Of a DNA stretch of 64,000 nt, positions 18,105 to 26,543 are shown piece after piece. Both the position numbers and the translations under genes were made by a program. The notes under the pieces are model-generated. The model saw only the letters and a program-made list of their open reading frames with translations, did not search any database and was not told where the DNA came from. How positions within the stretch are numbered: position 1 is the first letter of the stretch; each line of letters starts with the position of its first letter. The stretch is from an uncultured Lachnospiraceae bacterium. GTDB lineage: Bacteria; Bacillota; Clostridia; Lachnospirales; Lachnospiraceae. The stretch covers positions 62,001 through 126,000 of the forward strand of contig CAKRJH010000007.1 in NCBI GenBank assembly GCA_934351255.1, read 5' to 3'.

Positions 18105-18779
18105 ATGAAAAAGATACTTCTTGTGGAAGATAACCGGGGGATCCGGGAGGCATTGCAGGATACATTTACAGAACCGGACTATGAGTTTGTGACAGCCGGA
18201 AATTTACAGGAGGCCGGGGCAGTCGTGATGCGCGAATGCCCTGGTCTTGTGTTACTGGATGTATCTCTGCCGGATGGCAATGGATTTGAATTTTACCGGG
18301 ATGTGCTGGCCGGACGAGGGGTGGCGGTCATCTTTCTGACGGCGCGTGACGAGGAAAATGATATCGTGAAAGGCCTGGAACTCGGAGCTGAGGATTACAT
18401 TACCAAACCGTTTTCGGTGAAGGAACTGGTGGCGAGGGTCAACCGCGTGTTTCTGAGACAGAAAAAGGTCCCGGCTGCCTCCGTACTGAACGTCGGAGAT
18501 GTAACCTATGATATGGACAAAAAGGAAGCCAGGCGTCAGGGGGAGACAGTGTCGCTGTCCAGCCTGGAACTGCGCATTCTGGATCTGCTGTTTGAGAATC
18601 ATGACAAGGCAGTATCCCGCAGTGCCGTGATCGACTGCATCTGGGAGGCCACCGGCAATGATGTTTACGACCATACCGTAACCGTATACATGAGGCGCAT
18701 CCGGCAGAAGATCGGCGATGACATCATTAAGACTGTCAAGGGCGTGGGATACCGCATTGACACGGAAGGCGGCGCATAA
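18105..18779 (+). CDS. Response regulator, OmpR/PhoB family
   Basis: A 224-residue regulator with N-terminal acidic pair (LLVEDN), phospho-acceptor Asp52 in LVLLDVSLPDGNGF, switch Thr in FLTARDEE and Lys in YITKPF. The C-terminal winged helix contains SSLELRILDLLFEN and DHTVTVYMRRIRQKIG...VKGVGYRI. GGAG precedes the ATG; the gene starts 14 bases after the permease. It likely regulates the exporter operon together with the kinase that follows. Confidence 0.94.
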   Translation: MKKILLVEDNRGIREALQDTFTEPDYEFVTAGNLQEAGAVVMRECPGLVLLDVSLPDGNGFEFYRDVLAGRGVAVIFLTARDEENDIVKGLELGAEDYITKPFSVKELVARVNRVFLRQKKVPAASVLNVGDVTYDMDKKEARRQGETVSLSSLELRILDLLFENHDKAVSRSAVIDCIWEATGNDVYDHTVTVYMRRIRQKIGDDIIKTVKGVGYRIDTEGGA

Positions 18780-18801
18780 CGTCTGCAGAATGGAGATCCG
18801 T

Positions 18802-20079
18802 ATGAGAAATTTGGAAGACAGAAAACATGTGATCCGTATGTTGATCCTGTATACATGCATCGGTATGGCAGTCATGAGCGTGACGGCCTTTTTTCAGTAC
18901 AGGGCATATACCGCAAATTATAATCAGGCAGTGGGGAGGATCTGCGCGCAGGTGCTTGCACAGTATCCAAAGACATCGGCCAGTAGTCTTGCGGCAATCC
19001 TCAATGACACGGCAGACCGGACTTCTGTGGCAGAGGGAGAGGATTTCCTGAGAACATATGGTATCGATATGAAACGTGATGCAGCGGTGCGTTCCAACGA
19101 CCGGAAACTGCAGCAGTTTCTGGTCGTGGATGCGGTGCTGATGCTTGTGGTTTCTCTTGGATTTGCTCTGATCGTCTTTGCCCAGCACCGGTATTACAGA
19201 ACACAGATACGCCAGACGGCACAGTATCTGCAGCGGATCAACCGGGGAGACTATCAGTTGAAGATGGATGACAGCCAGGAGGGAGAGGTCTCTATCCTGA
19301 AAAGTGAATTGTACAAGACCGCGATCGTCATGCGGGAGGCAGCCATGAATGCCAGGGAGGACAAGATGCGGCTTAAGGATTCGCTGTCCGATATTTCTCA
19401 TCAGCTCAAGACGCCGTTGACTTCACTCTCTATTAATATAGAAAATCTTGAGAGCCATCTGGACATGGAACCACAGGCGAAGCGCAGGACACTGCGCCGG
19501 GCCAGATGTGACATTGGAAATATCACCCAGATGGTACAGGCTATTCTCAAACTGTCCAGACTGGATGCGGATGTGGTCGAGTTTACCAGAAAAGAGACCG
19601 GGATCGAGGAGATCGTGGACAAGGCGGTGGACAGTGTGACTGCGCTTTGCGACCTGAAGAATATCGAACTGACCGTGCGCCCGGACAGTGACCGGAGTGC
19701 TGTGCTGTACTGCGACGGATACTGGCAGACGGAAGCGCTCACCAACATTGTGAAAAATGCGGTGGAGCATGCTGTAAACCGCGTCGTGATCGGATATTAC
19801 CGGTATGAGATGTACGATGAGGTGATCGTGGAAAATGACGGAGAGCCGATCAGTGAACAGGACCGCAGGCAGATCTTTACCAGATTTTACCGCGGGGAGG
19901 ATGCGTCCCCGGACAGCATAGGGATCGGCCTGTCTCTGGCGGAGGCGATCGTGCGTCATGACAACGGTTATATCCTGGTGGATGCAGCCGGCCGGCAGCA
20001 GGATCGGGAAGAAGGAACCCGGTTTACCCTCAGGTATTTTCACGACAGATCAAGTATTGCCGTTTGCGATAGTCTCTGA
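18802..20079 (+). CDS. Sensor histidine kinase partnering the FtsX exporter
   Basis: A 425-residue kinase with two helices (about residues 15-37 and 110-132) enclosing an extracellular sensor of about 70 residues, then a HAMP-like linker, the dimerisation domain with His200 in SDISHQLKTPLTSL, and an HATPase domain with IVKNAVEHA and GIGLSLAEAIV. The 70-residue extracellular loop separates it from BceS-type kinases, which lack one. ATG 18802 is chosen because GGAG lies six bases before it; earlier in-frame starts fall inside the regulator gene. It closes the four-gene cassette. Confidence 0.9.
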   Translation: MRNLEDRKHVIRMLILYTCIGMAVMSVTAFFQYRAYTANYNQAVGRICAQVLAQYPKTSASSLAAILNDTADRTSVAEGEDFLRTYGIDMKRDAAVRSNDRKLQQFLVVDAVLMLVVSLGFALIVFAQHRYYRTQIRQTAQYLQRINRGDYQLKMDDSQEGEVSILKSELYKTAIVMREAAMNAREDKMRLKDSLSDISHQLKTPLTSLSINIENLESHLDMEPQAKRRTLRRARCDIGNITQMVQAILKLSRLDADVVEFTRKETGIEEIVDKAVDSVTALCDLKNIELTVRPDSDRSAVLYCDGYWQTEALTNIVKNAVEHAVNRVVIGYYRYEMYDEVIVENDGEPISEQDRRQIFTRFYRGEDASPDSIGIGLSLAEAIVRHDNGYILVDAAGRQQDREEGTRFTLRYFHDRSSIAVCDSL

Positions 20080-20122
20080 GCAGTTTGCGAGGGAAAGTTA
20101 CCGGCTTTTTTCAAAGACTACA

Positions 20123-20151
20123 TTTACAAGTCGGTACGGGTGATTTATACT
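20123..20151 (+). promoter_or_regulatory. Promoter of galE
   Basis: TTTACA (20123-20128), 17-base spacer, TATACT (20146-20151). The leader to galE is about 100 nt. Confidence 0.65.
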
Positions 20152-20256
20152 GTATGGTAAGTCCGGGAACCGTGGATGAAGAACAGTCACCATGGAGTCC
20201 GGGAGACATATATATAAAGAGTGAGAAAGCGGTTTGTAAGAGAATGGAGGTAAGTC

Positions 20257-21273
20257 ATGAAGATTTTGGTTACAGGAGGAGCAGGTTATATCGGAAGCCA
20301 TACCTGCGTAGAACTGTTAGAAGAAGGATTTGAGGTAGTCATCGTCGACAATCTGTACAATGCAAGTGCGAAGGCGGTACAGCGGATTCAGGAGATCACC
20401 GGAAAGGAACCGGTCTTCTATGAGGCAGACATCCGCGATTACGAGGCGATGAGCAAGATCTTTGGCACAGAGAAGCCGGACGCGGTGATCCATTTTGCAG
20501 GCCTCAAGGCGGTGGGAGAATCTGTCGTAAAGCCGCTGGAATATTATGAGAACAATATCGGTGGAACGCTGACACTGTGCAAGGCTATGCGCGAGAACGG
20601 CTGCAAGAACATTATCTTTTCTTCTTCTGCGACCGTCTATGGCGATCCTGCCTTTATCCCGATCACCGAGGAATGTCCAAAGGGTGTATGCACGAATCCG
20701 TATGGCTGGACCAAGCATATGCTGGAGCAGATCCTGACCGATTTCCACACCGCAGATGAGGAGTGGAATGTCATCCTGCTTCGTTACTTCAATCCGATCG
20801 GAGCACACAAGAGTGGACTGATCGGCGAGGATCCAAAGGGAATTCCGAACAACCTGCTTCCATATGTGGCACAGGTGGCGATCGGCAAGCTGCAGTGCGT
20901 CGGTGTATTTGGCAATGACTATGACACCCCGGACGGAACCGGAGTGCGTGATTACATTCATGTTGTGGATCTGGCCAAGGGTCATGTCAAGGCCATCGCC
21001 AAGCTGATGGAGCGGCCGGGCGTCAAGATCTACAATCTGGGAACCGGCAAGGGATACAGTGTGCTGGATGTCATCAAGGCGTTTGGAAAAGCCTGTGGCA
21101 AAGAGATCCCATATGAGATCAAGCCGAGACGAGCAGGGGATATTGCCACCTGCTATTCCGATGCATCCCTGGCCAAAAAAGAACTGGGATGGGAAGCTCA
21201 GTACGGCATCGAGGAGATGTGTGCGGACTCCTGGAGATGGCAGTCCAAGAATCCAAACGGTTATAATGATTGA
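20257..21273 (+). CDS. galE: UDP-glucose 4-epimerase
   Basis: A 338-residue short-chain dehydrogenase-type epimerase that interconverts UDP-glucose and UDP-galactose for the Leloir pathway and surface glycans. The NAD-binding TGGAGYIGSH is at the N-terminus, the catalytic Ser lies in FSSSATVYG, and the catalytic pair Tyr149/Lys153 in NPYGWTKHM. Length and the GALK-like RYFNPIGAH and GKGYSVLDVIKAF blocks match bacterial GalE. AATGGAGG lies upstream of the ATG. It has its own promoter and a terminator-like hairpin, so it is probably monocistronic. Confidence 0.96.
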   Translation: MKILVTGGAGYIGSHTCVELLEEGFEVVIVDNLYNASAKAVQRIQEITGKEPVFYEADIRDYEAMSKIFGTEKPDAVIHFAGLKAVGESVVKPLEYYENNIGGTLTLCKAMRENGCKNIIFSSSATVYGDPAFIPITEECPKGVCTNPYGWTKHMLEQILTDFHTADEEWNVILLRYFNPIGAHKSGLIGEDPKGIPNNLLPYVAQVAIGKLQCVGVFGNDYDTPDGTGVRDYIHVVDLAKGHVKAIAKLMERPGVKIYNLGTGKGYSVLDVIKAFGKACGKEIPYEIKPRRAGDIATCYSDASLAKKELGWEAQYGIEEMCADSWRWQSKNPNGYND

Positions 21274-21286
21274 TAAGAGTTGTGTG

Positions 21287-21310
21287 GCAGTCTGTCGTAA
21301 GGCAGACTGC
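21287..21310 (+). terminator. Hairpin after galE
   Basis: GCAGTCTG pairs perfectly with CAGACTGC over an eight-base loop. The following sequence TACATTTATACTT is T-rich but not a clean T run. Confidence 0.5.
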
Positions 21311-21340
21311 TACATTTATACTTAGGAAAAGGAGACACCA

Positions 21341-21386
21341 TTCTGATGGAAAGGGATATATAATTCTGATGGAAAGGAATATATAA
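21341..21386 (+). repeat. 23-bp tandem duplication before the ZIP gene
   Basis: Two adjacent 23-base units (21341-21363 and 21364-21386) beginning TTCTGATGGAAAGG and ending ATATATAA differ at one position. Each contains a GGAAAGG-like ribosome-binding core; the second is the one nearest the ATG at 21392. Confidence 0.9.
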
Positions 21387-21391
21387 TTTTT

Positions 21392-22174
21392 ATGAATATC
21401 AATTTGTGGATCGGACTGCTGATCCCGTTTGTGGGGACGTCGCTCGGAGCTCTGATGGTTCTGTTTATGAAGTGTCAGATCAAGGAGATGCTGCAGCGTA
21501 TTCTGATCGGTTTTGCAGCTGGTGTGATGGTATCTGCTTCGTTCTGGAGCCTGCTGATCCCTGCGGTGGAGCAGTCAAAACAGACCTATGGACGCTGGGC
21601 GTTCGTGCCGGAGGCGGTTGGATTTTGCCTGGGAATGCTATTTTTACTGTTGATCGATACATTGGTTCCCAATATGCATCTGGATGAATCGGTGGAGGGG
21701 CCGAAGAACAACTTAAAAAAAACGACGATGCTTGTCCTGGCTGTGGTCATCCATAACATTCCCGAAGGAATGGCAGTCGGGGTTCTCTATGCCGGGTGGC
21801 TGCAGGGAGATTCCCTGATCTCGCTGTCGGCGGCACTGTCGCTGTCCCTGGGAATTGCCATTCAGAATTTTCCGGAGGGAGCGATCATTTCCATGCCGCT
21901 GTATGCGCATGGAATGAGCAAGCCCAAGGCATGTATTCAGGGAATCCTGTCGGGTGCAGTAGAGCCTGTAGCTGGATTTATCACGATTCTGATCGCTTCC
22001 TGCATTGTGCCATATATGCCGTATCTGCTGAGTTTTGCGGCCGGAGCCATGATCTATGTGGTGGTCGAGGAACTGATCCCGGAGATGTCCGAGGGGCGGC
22101 ACACCAATCTGGTGACATTATCATTTATGGTGGGATTTGTGGGAATGATGATTTTGGATGTTGCGCTTGGATAA
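21392..22174 (+). CDS. ZIP-family divalent metal transporter
   Basis: A 260-residue membrane protein with eight predicted helices. The metal-binding blocks are HNIPEGMAVG (helix IV) and NFPEGAIISMP (helix V), with a further VVEELIPE motif in helix VII, as in GufA/ZupT-type ZIP carriers that import Zn2+ or other divalent ions. A short hydrophilic loop near residues 95-110 has few histidines. A tandem duplication covers its ribosome-binding region, so initiation could be unusual. No metal regulator is adjacent. Confidence 0.92.
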   Translation: MNINLWIGLLIPFVGTSLGALMVLFMKCQIKEMLQRILIGFAAGVMVSASFWSLLIPAVEQSKQTYGRWAFVPEAVGFCLGMLFLLLIDTLVPNMHLDESVEGPKNNLKKTTMLVLAVVIHNIPEGMAVGVLYAGWLQGDSLISLSAALSLSLGIAIQNFPEGAIISMPLYAHGMSKPKACIQGILSGAVEPVAGFITILIASCIVPYMPYLLSFAAGAMIYVVVEELIPEMSEGRHTNLVTLSFMVGFVGMMILDVALG

Positions 22175-22271
22175 AACACAAAGAAACTGTGCATGGTAAG
22201 AATACCGTGAAAAAACGCAACTGATCAGTGCATGACAGAGAAATCCTCGCAGTAAAAAGAGCATCAAAAAA

Positions 22272-22342
22272 AGCAGGGTACGGGAGTCGAACCCGCCTCC
22301 TCGGCTTGGGAAGCCGATGTACTACCGATGTACTAACCCTGC
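22272..22342 (-). tRNA. tRNA-Gly (anticodon CCC)
   Basis: Read on the - strand: 7-bp acceptor GCAGGGT/ACCCTGC, D arm GTAC/GTAC, anticodon stem TCGGC/GCCGA with loop TTCCCAA (anticodon CCC), T arm with TTCGACT loop, and discriminator T. CCA is not encoded. A run of seven Ts including the discriminator follows directly and could end transcription. Confidence 0.95.
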
Positions 22343-22421
22343 AGATCTGTAGATATTTTATCACGTTTTCATGGCATTTGCCATAGGAAATTTTATTTTT
22401 TTGAGGAAAGAGGAGGTTACA

Positions 22422-23399
22422 ATGTGTACGGCAGCGACTTATCAGACCAGAGATTTTTATTTTGGAAGGACGCTTGACTATGAGTTTTCTTATGGGGAGG
22501 AGATTGTGATCACTCCCCGGTCGTATCCGTTTTCGTTCCGACATGTGGACAGGAGACTGGAAACCCACTATGCGATCATCGGCATGGCTCATGTGGCGGG
22601 AGGATATCCTCTGTATTACGATGCGGTCAATGAAAAGGGAGTCGGGATGGCCGGGCTGAATTTTGTGGGAAATGCTGTGTTTGGTCAGGTACAGTCCGAC
22701 GGAAAGGATATTGCGGCCTTTGAGTTTATTCCATGGATCCTGGCACAGTGTGCCTCTGTGGCCGAAGCGCGGAAACTGCTGGCTCAGACGAGGCTGGTAG
22801 GTACGCCGTTTGCACAGAATATGCCGGTGGCAGGGCTGCACTGGATCATAGCCGACCGGCAGGAATGCATTGTCGTGGAGAATATGGCAGATGGCATGCA
22901 TATCCATGACAATCCGGCCGGTGTTCTGACCAACAACCCACCGTTTGAACAACAGATGTTCCAGTTAAATCAGTATATGGGGTTGTCGGCGCGCCAGCCA
23001 CAGAATCAGTTCTCTGCACAGATCCCGCTTGGATGTTACAGCCGTGGGATGGGAGCACTGGGACTTCCGGGAGATCTGTCATCGACGTCCCGGTTTGCCA
23101 GAGTGGCATTTGTGCGAAGCCACTCCATCAGCGGTTCCACTGAGGAAGAGAGCGTCAGTCAGTTTTTCCATATTCTCGGATCTGTGGATCAGCAGAGAGG
23201 CTGTTGCGAGGTCGAAGATGGCAAATATGAGATTACGATCTACACATCCTGCTGCAATGCCACCAGAGGCATTTATTATTATACGACCTACGGGAACAGC
23301 CGGGTCTGTGCAGTGGATATGAACCGGGAGAATCTGGAGCAGGAGACACTGATCTGTTATCCGATGAGGGAGAAGATGGAAATCTGCTGGCAGAATTAA
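22422..23399 (+). CDS. Choloylglycine hydrolase family enzyme, probable bile salt hydrolase
   Basis: A 325-residue N-terminal nucleophile hydrolase. After Met removal the catalytic residue is Cys2 (MCTAATYQ), followed by Arg and Asp in FGRTLDYE, Asn171/172 in LTNNPPFEQQ, and Arg in SRFARVAF: the BSH/penicillin V acylase catalytic set. GMGALGLPGDLSSTSRF closely resembles known bile salt hydrolases, so deconjugation of glycine or taurine bile salts is the likely activity; acyl-homoserine lactone or penicillin V cleavage are family alternatives. The start at 22422 has AGAGGAGG upstream and is required to place Cys at position 2. No signal peptide, so cytoplasmic. Confidence 0.92.
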   Translation: MCTAATYQTRDFYFGRTLDYEFSYGEEIVITPRSYPFSFRHVDRRLETHYAIIGMAHVAGGYPLYYDAVNEKGVGMAGLNFVGNAVFGQVQSDGKDIAAFEFIPWILAQCASVAEARKLLAQTRLVGTPFAQNMPVAGLHWIIADRQECIVVENMADGMHIHDNPAGVLTNNPPFEQQMFQLNQYMGLSARQPQNQFSAQIPLGCYSRGMGALGLPGDLSSTSRFARVAFVRSHSISGSTEEESVSQFFHILGSVDQQRGCCEVEDGKYEITIYTSCCNATRGIYYYTTYGNSRVCAVDMNRENLEQETLICYPMREKMEICWQN

Positions 23400-23435
23400 C
23401 ATTTGACAGTGACCGCCCTGGCCGGCGTGAAGGTA

Positions 23436-24272
23436 TCAGCGCAGGATCTCGTCGATCGTAGAGACTGTGCTGAACGTGCCTTTGTTGGCGGAGATAATGG
23501 ACTTGACGCGCTGTAATTCAAAGTAATTGACATAGCAGATCAGCGTCTTGTTCTCGCCGGCGATCACGCCGCAGGAATTGATGATCGTGCAGGTCTTGTC
23601 CAGATCCTCCTTGATCTGGCGGATGATGGCATCCGGATCCTTGGTGATGATCGTCACCTGTTTGATGGCCTCGAAGTGATCGGTGAAGTGATCGATGATC
23701 GCAGTGGCAATGATATAGACCAGAAGGCTTAACATGGCCGAATCGCGGTTGATCAGCAGAAAGACCGAGATATAGACGACGCTGTTAAAGGCGATCAGGA
23801 TCGGTGAGATGCTGAAATCCTTGCCGGTGCGGGTGTAGATCCTGTGGACAATGATATTGGCAAAGATCTCGGAACCGTCAATGCAGCCGCCGTTGCGCAG
23901 GATCAGTGACAGCCCGATTCCCAGGATAGCACCGCCGAACGCCACGGCCAGAAAGTGTTCAGTGTTTAATTCAAACGGGATGCGTTCAAAATAGGCAAGG
24001 CCGAGCGTGTAGACGGCAAATCCGATAAATGCCTTGGCAAAGAAATATTTTCCAAGGAAAAGGACTCCTGCCACAAAAAAGGGAAGGAAGACGACGAACA
24101 CGCAAAGAGACAGGTTAAACCCGGTCAGTTTACTGATCAGGATAGCGATGCCGGCGGTTCCGTAGTCGATCGCATCGTTGGGAAGCAGGATGCAGGCTAC
24201 CGAGAAACTGGCCAGGATTGCTCCGAGGATGATCGCCAGATAGGAGATGATGAGTTTCAGTCGTTTGTTCAT
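23436..24272 (-). CDS. YitT-family membrane protein (YitT_membrane + DUF2179)
   Basis: A 278-residue protein with five to six helices in the first 180 residues (starts NKRLKLIISYLAIILGAILA; contains DYGTAGIAILISKLTGFN and GGCIDGSEIFANIIV). A soluble DUF2179 domain of about 80 residues follows (VTIITKDPDAIIRQIKEDL...CTIINSCG). The function of this widespread family is not established. ACAGGAGGT precedes the ATG on the minus strand. It is convergent with the hydrolase gene and divergent from rubrerythrin. Confidence 0.9.
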   Translation of the reverse strand: MNKRLKLIISYLAIILGAILASFSVACILLPNDAIDYGTAGIAILISKLTGFNLSLCVFVVFLPFFVAGVLFLGKYFFAKAFIGFAVYTLGLAYFERIPFELNTEHFLAVAFGGAILGIGLSLILRNGGCIDGSEIFANIIVHRIYTRTGKDFSISPILIAFNSVVYISVFLLINRDSAMLSLLVYIIATAIIDHFTDHFEAIKQVTIITKDPDAIIRQIKEDLDKTCTIINSCGVIAGENKTLICYVNYFELQRVKSIISANKGTFSTVSTIDEILR

Positions 24273-24358
24273 GGTGTCGATACCTCCTGTTTGATGGTTT
24301 TCTTTATCCTATCATAAAAAGTATGCCAAAATCTACCGATTCATGCCGAGAATGAATA

Positions 24359-24388
24359 TTGACAAGCCGGAAACGGAAAAATTATACT
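24359..24388 (+). promoter_or_regulatory. Strong promoter of the rubrerythrin gene
   Basis: Perfect TTGACA (24359-24364), 18-base spacer, TATACT (24383-24388). It is the best -35 in the window and suits an abundant protein. Confidence 0.75.
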
Positions 24389-24430
24389 ATATTAAGAATT
24401 AATCTTATGATGAGAAGGAGGACTATTACT

Positions 24431-24973
24431 ATGGCAATAAACAAATATGCAGGAACGCAGACAGAGAAAAATTTACAGGATGCATTTGCCGGTGAATCTC
24501 AGGCCAGAAACAAATATACCTACTTTGCTTCCGTGGCCAAAAAGGAAGGCTATGAGCAGATGTCAGCGCTGTTTCTGAAGACGGCGGACAACGAGAAAGA
24601 GCATGCAAAGATGTGGTTTAAGGAACTTGCGGGCATCGGAGATACCAAGGCGAATCTCGAGGCGGCTGCCGAGGGAGAGAACTATGAGTGGACCGATATG
24701 TATGAGGGATTTGCCAGGACAGCCGAGGAGGAAGGATTCACGGAACTTGCCGCCAAATTCCGTGCCGTCGGTGAGATTGAGAAGCATCATGAGGAGAGAT
24801 ATCGTGCCCTGCTTCACAATCTGGAGACTGCCCAGGTCTTTGAAAAGAGCGAGGTCAAGGTATGGGAGTGCCGCAACTGCGGACACATTGTTGTGGGAAC
24901 CAAGGCACCGGAGGTATGTCCGGTCTGCGCACATCCACAGAGTTATTTTGAGGTACATGCCGAGAACTACTAA
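24431..24973 (+). CDS. Rubrerythrin
   Basis: A 180-residue non-haem iron protein that detoxifies hydrogen peroxide in anaerobes. The ferritin-like diiron domain (about 1-140) shows FAGESQARNKY, the DNEKEHAKMW pair, EEGFTELAAKF and EIEKHHEERY. The C-terminal rubredoxin-like domain has Cys147/150 and Cys163/166 (CRNC, CPVC). ATG 24431 follows AGAAGGAGGA. Strong promoter and terminator make it a single-gene unit. PerR-type control is common in relatives, but I do not recognise a PerR box. Confidence 0.96.
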   Translation: MAINKYAGTQTEKNLQDAFAGESQARNKYTYFASVAKKEGYEQMSALFLKTADNEKEHAKMWFKELAGIGDTKANLEAAAEGENYEWTDMYEGFARTAEEEGFTELAAKFRAVGEIEKHHEERYRALLHNLETAQVFEKSEVKVWECRNCGHIVVGTKAPEVCPVCAHPQSYFEVHAENY

Positions 24974-25004
24974 GAGATACGGATCAAGAAATATTGATAC
25001 GCAA

Positions 25005-25050
25005 AAGAACGTCAGCAGACGGAAGTTTTTCTGTCTGTTGGCGTTCTTTT
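25005..25050 (+). terminator. Terminator of the rubrerythrin gene
   Basis: AAGAACG and CAGAC segments pair with GTCTG and CGTTCTT around a T-rich loop; TTTT follows. Confidence 0.7.
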
Positions 25051-25215
25051 CGACATAAGGAGACTACAAGTACCAGCGAAATATTGAGAGAAAACTACAA
25101 GCGGTAGTGAAGTGATAGAGGGAAATGACAGGAAGCAGTGAAGGAAACGATGAACACTGCAAATGGCCGTGAGGCGGGAAAAGATCAATATCAGTGAAGT
25201 GGGAGGAAAGAATCT

Positions 25216-26526
25216 GTGGCTGAGAAGGAAAAGCGAGACCATAAAGGATATCGGAGATTGTCCATTGTGATCGTATTGTGTGCCGTAGCCGGGCTGATCG
25301 GAGGTGTTTTCGGAATGAGGGCGCTCCGCCGGATGGACAGAGAAAAGAAAGTGCATGAACCGATTACAATCATGGCGGCACACAAAGATTACAAAAAGCT
25401 GGTGGAACTGGTTCATAAGAAATATCCGCAGATCCGGCTGGAGATCCGGAACTATGAGAGGACAGATTTTTCGGCCGACACGGAAGAACAACTGGTCAGC
25501 GCAGAGATGCCGGATATTTATTTTACGGATATTGCATGGAATGAGAAAGATCAGACTGCGCATCTGGTGGATCTGTCCCGCTACCGGGTATCGGAGATGT
25601 ACGATCCGGTTCGTCTCGATGAGTTCGACATTGATGGGGGAATCTATCTTCTTCCATATGAGTTCCATGTATGCGGGATCGGTTACAATAAAACGCTGTT
25701 GGAGAAACATCACATCGATGTGCCGCAGAGTTTCCGGCAGCTTAAGGAAGAGACCATTCCGGCACTAAAGAAAGCCGGGATCGGGATTGCTGAAAGTCAG
25801 ATAGACAGTCCGGAAACGGCATTCGAGCAGTTCTTTGGGGTGATGGATACCGGATTCCTGGGAGGAATCGAAGGGAGACAGTGGCAGAAGGCTTATGGAG
25901 ACGGCCAGAAGAATCTGTCTGCATCCGGAGATGCCCGGATCAAGAACGATGCCGGATATTTCCAACAGTGGATCGACTGTGATATGATAAAAATGAAACA
26001 GGACAACAGGGATTCGCTGGAGCATTTTAAGGAAGGAAATACTGCGTTCTTCGTGGGAAACATGGAGACTTTTTCTGAATATGATGACGGTACGGGAGAT
26101 CAGTATGGGCTGATGCCATATCTGTCAGAGGACGGCAGCCAGAACATGTATGTGAACATGATATCGTGCTGCTATGGTCTGAACAAAGAGTTGGAACGGA
26201 ACGGTCATGAACAGAAACTTCAAGATGCGCTTCATGTGCTGGAGGTCATGTCCGATGAGGAGGGCTGTCGGGTGTTGATGGAAGAGTCTTCCGCTGCCAT
26301 GTGTGCAGCGAAAAAATGGCGGCTGCCGCCGGATTCACCATATGCAGAGGTTCTGGACAGAATCAACAAAGGACAGATGGCTTCCCGGGTGTATGACGGC
26401 TGGGAAGACCTGATCGTTCCGTTCGGGGAAAAGATCTTGGAATGGGTGCAGGGCAGCTGCAGTGCACAGGAGGCATTACGGACATTGGACGATGAACGGG
26501 CCGGGAGGACAAGAATAATACCATAA
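25216..26526 (+). CDS. Membrane-anchored solute-binding-protein-like sensor partner
   Basis: A 436-residue protein with a basic N-terminus and one helix (about 16-38, RLSIVIVLCAVAGLIGGVFG) but no clear lipobox, so it is probably tethered by the helix. The rest resembles a family 1 extracellular solute-binding protein: ITIMAAHKDYKKLVELV, EMPDIYFTDIAW, LLPYEFHVCGIGYNKTLLE, and later ALHVLEVMSDEEG. GTG at 25216 follows GGGAGGAAAG. No ABC permease is nearby; instead a hybrid kinase gene starts 17 bases downstream, suggesting that it binds a ligand for the kinase. The ligand is unknown. Confidence 0.8.
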   Translation: MAEKEKRDHKGYRRLSIVIVLCAVAGLIGGVFGMRALRRMDREKKVHEPITIMAAHKDYKKLVELVHKKYPQIRLEIRNYERTDFSADTEEQLVSAEMPDIYFTDIAWNEKDQTAHLVDLSRYRVSEMYDPVRLDEFDIDGGIYLLPYEFHVCGIGYNKTLLEKHHIDVPQSFRQLKEETIPALKKAGIGIAESQIDSPETAFEQFFGVMDTGFLGGIEGRQWQKAYGDGQKNLSASGDARIKNDAGYFQQWIDCDMIKMKQDNRDSLEHFKEGNTAFFVGNMETFSEYDDGTGDQYGLMPYLSEDGSQNMYVNMISCCYGLNKELERNGHEQKLQDALHVLEVMSDEEGCRVLMEESSAAMCAAKKWRLPPDSPYAEVLDRINKGQMASRVYDGWEDLIVPFGEKILEWVQGSCSAQEALRTLDDERAGRTRIIP

Positions 26527-26543
26527 TACAGGGGGGGAGATCT

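Noticed and set aside
20080..20333. 82-codon frame running from upstream of galE into it
   Set aside because: Its second half is an out-of-frame reading of galE and its first half covers the galE promoter.
21341..21386. Tandem repeat considered as a CRISPR-like or mobile-element end
   Set aside because: Only two directly adjacent units with no spacer; better explained as local slippage duplication.
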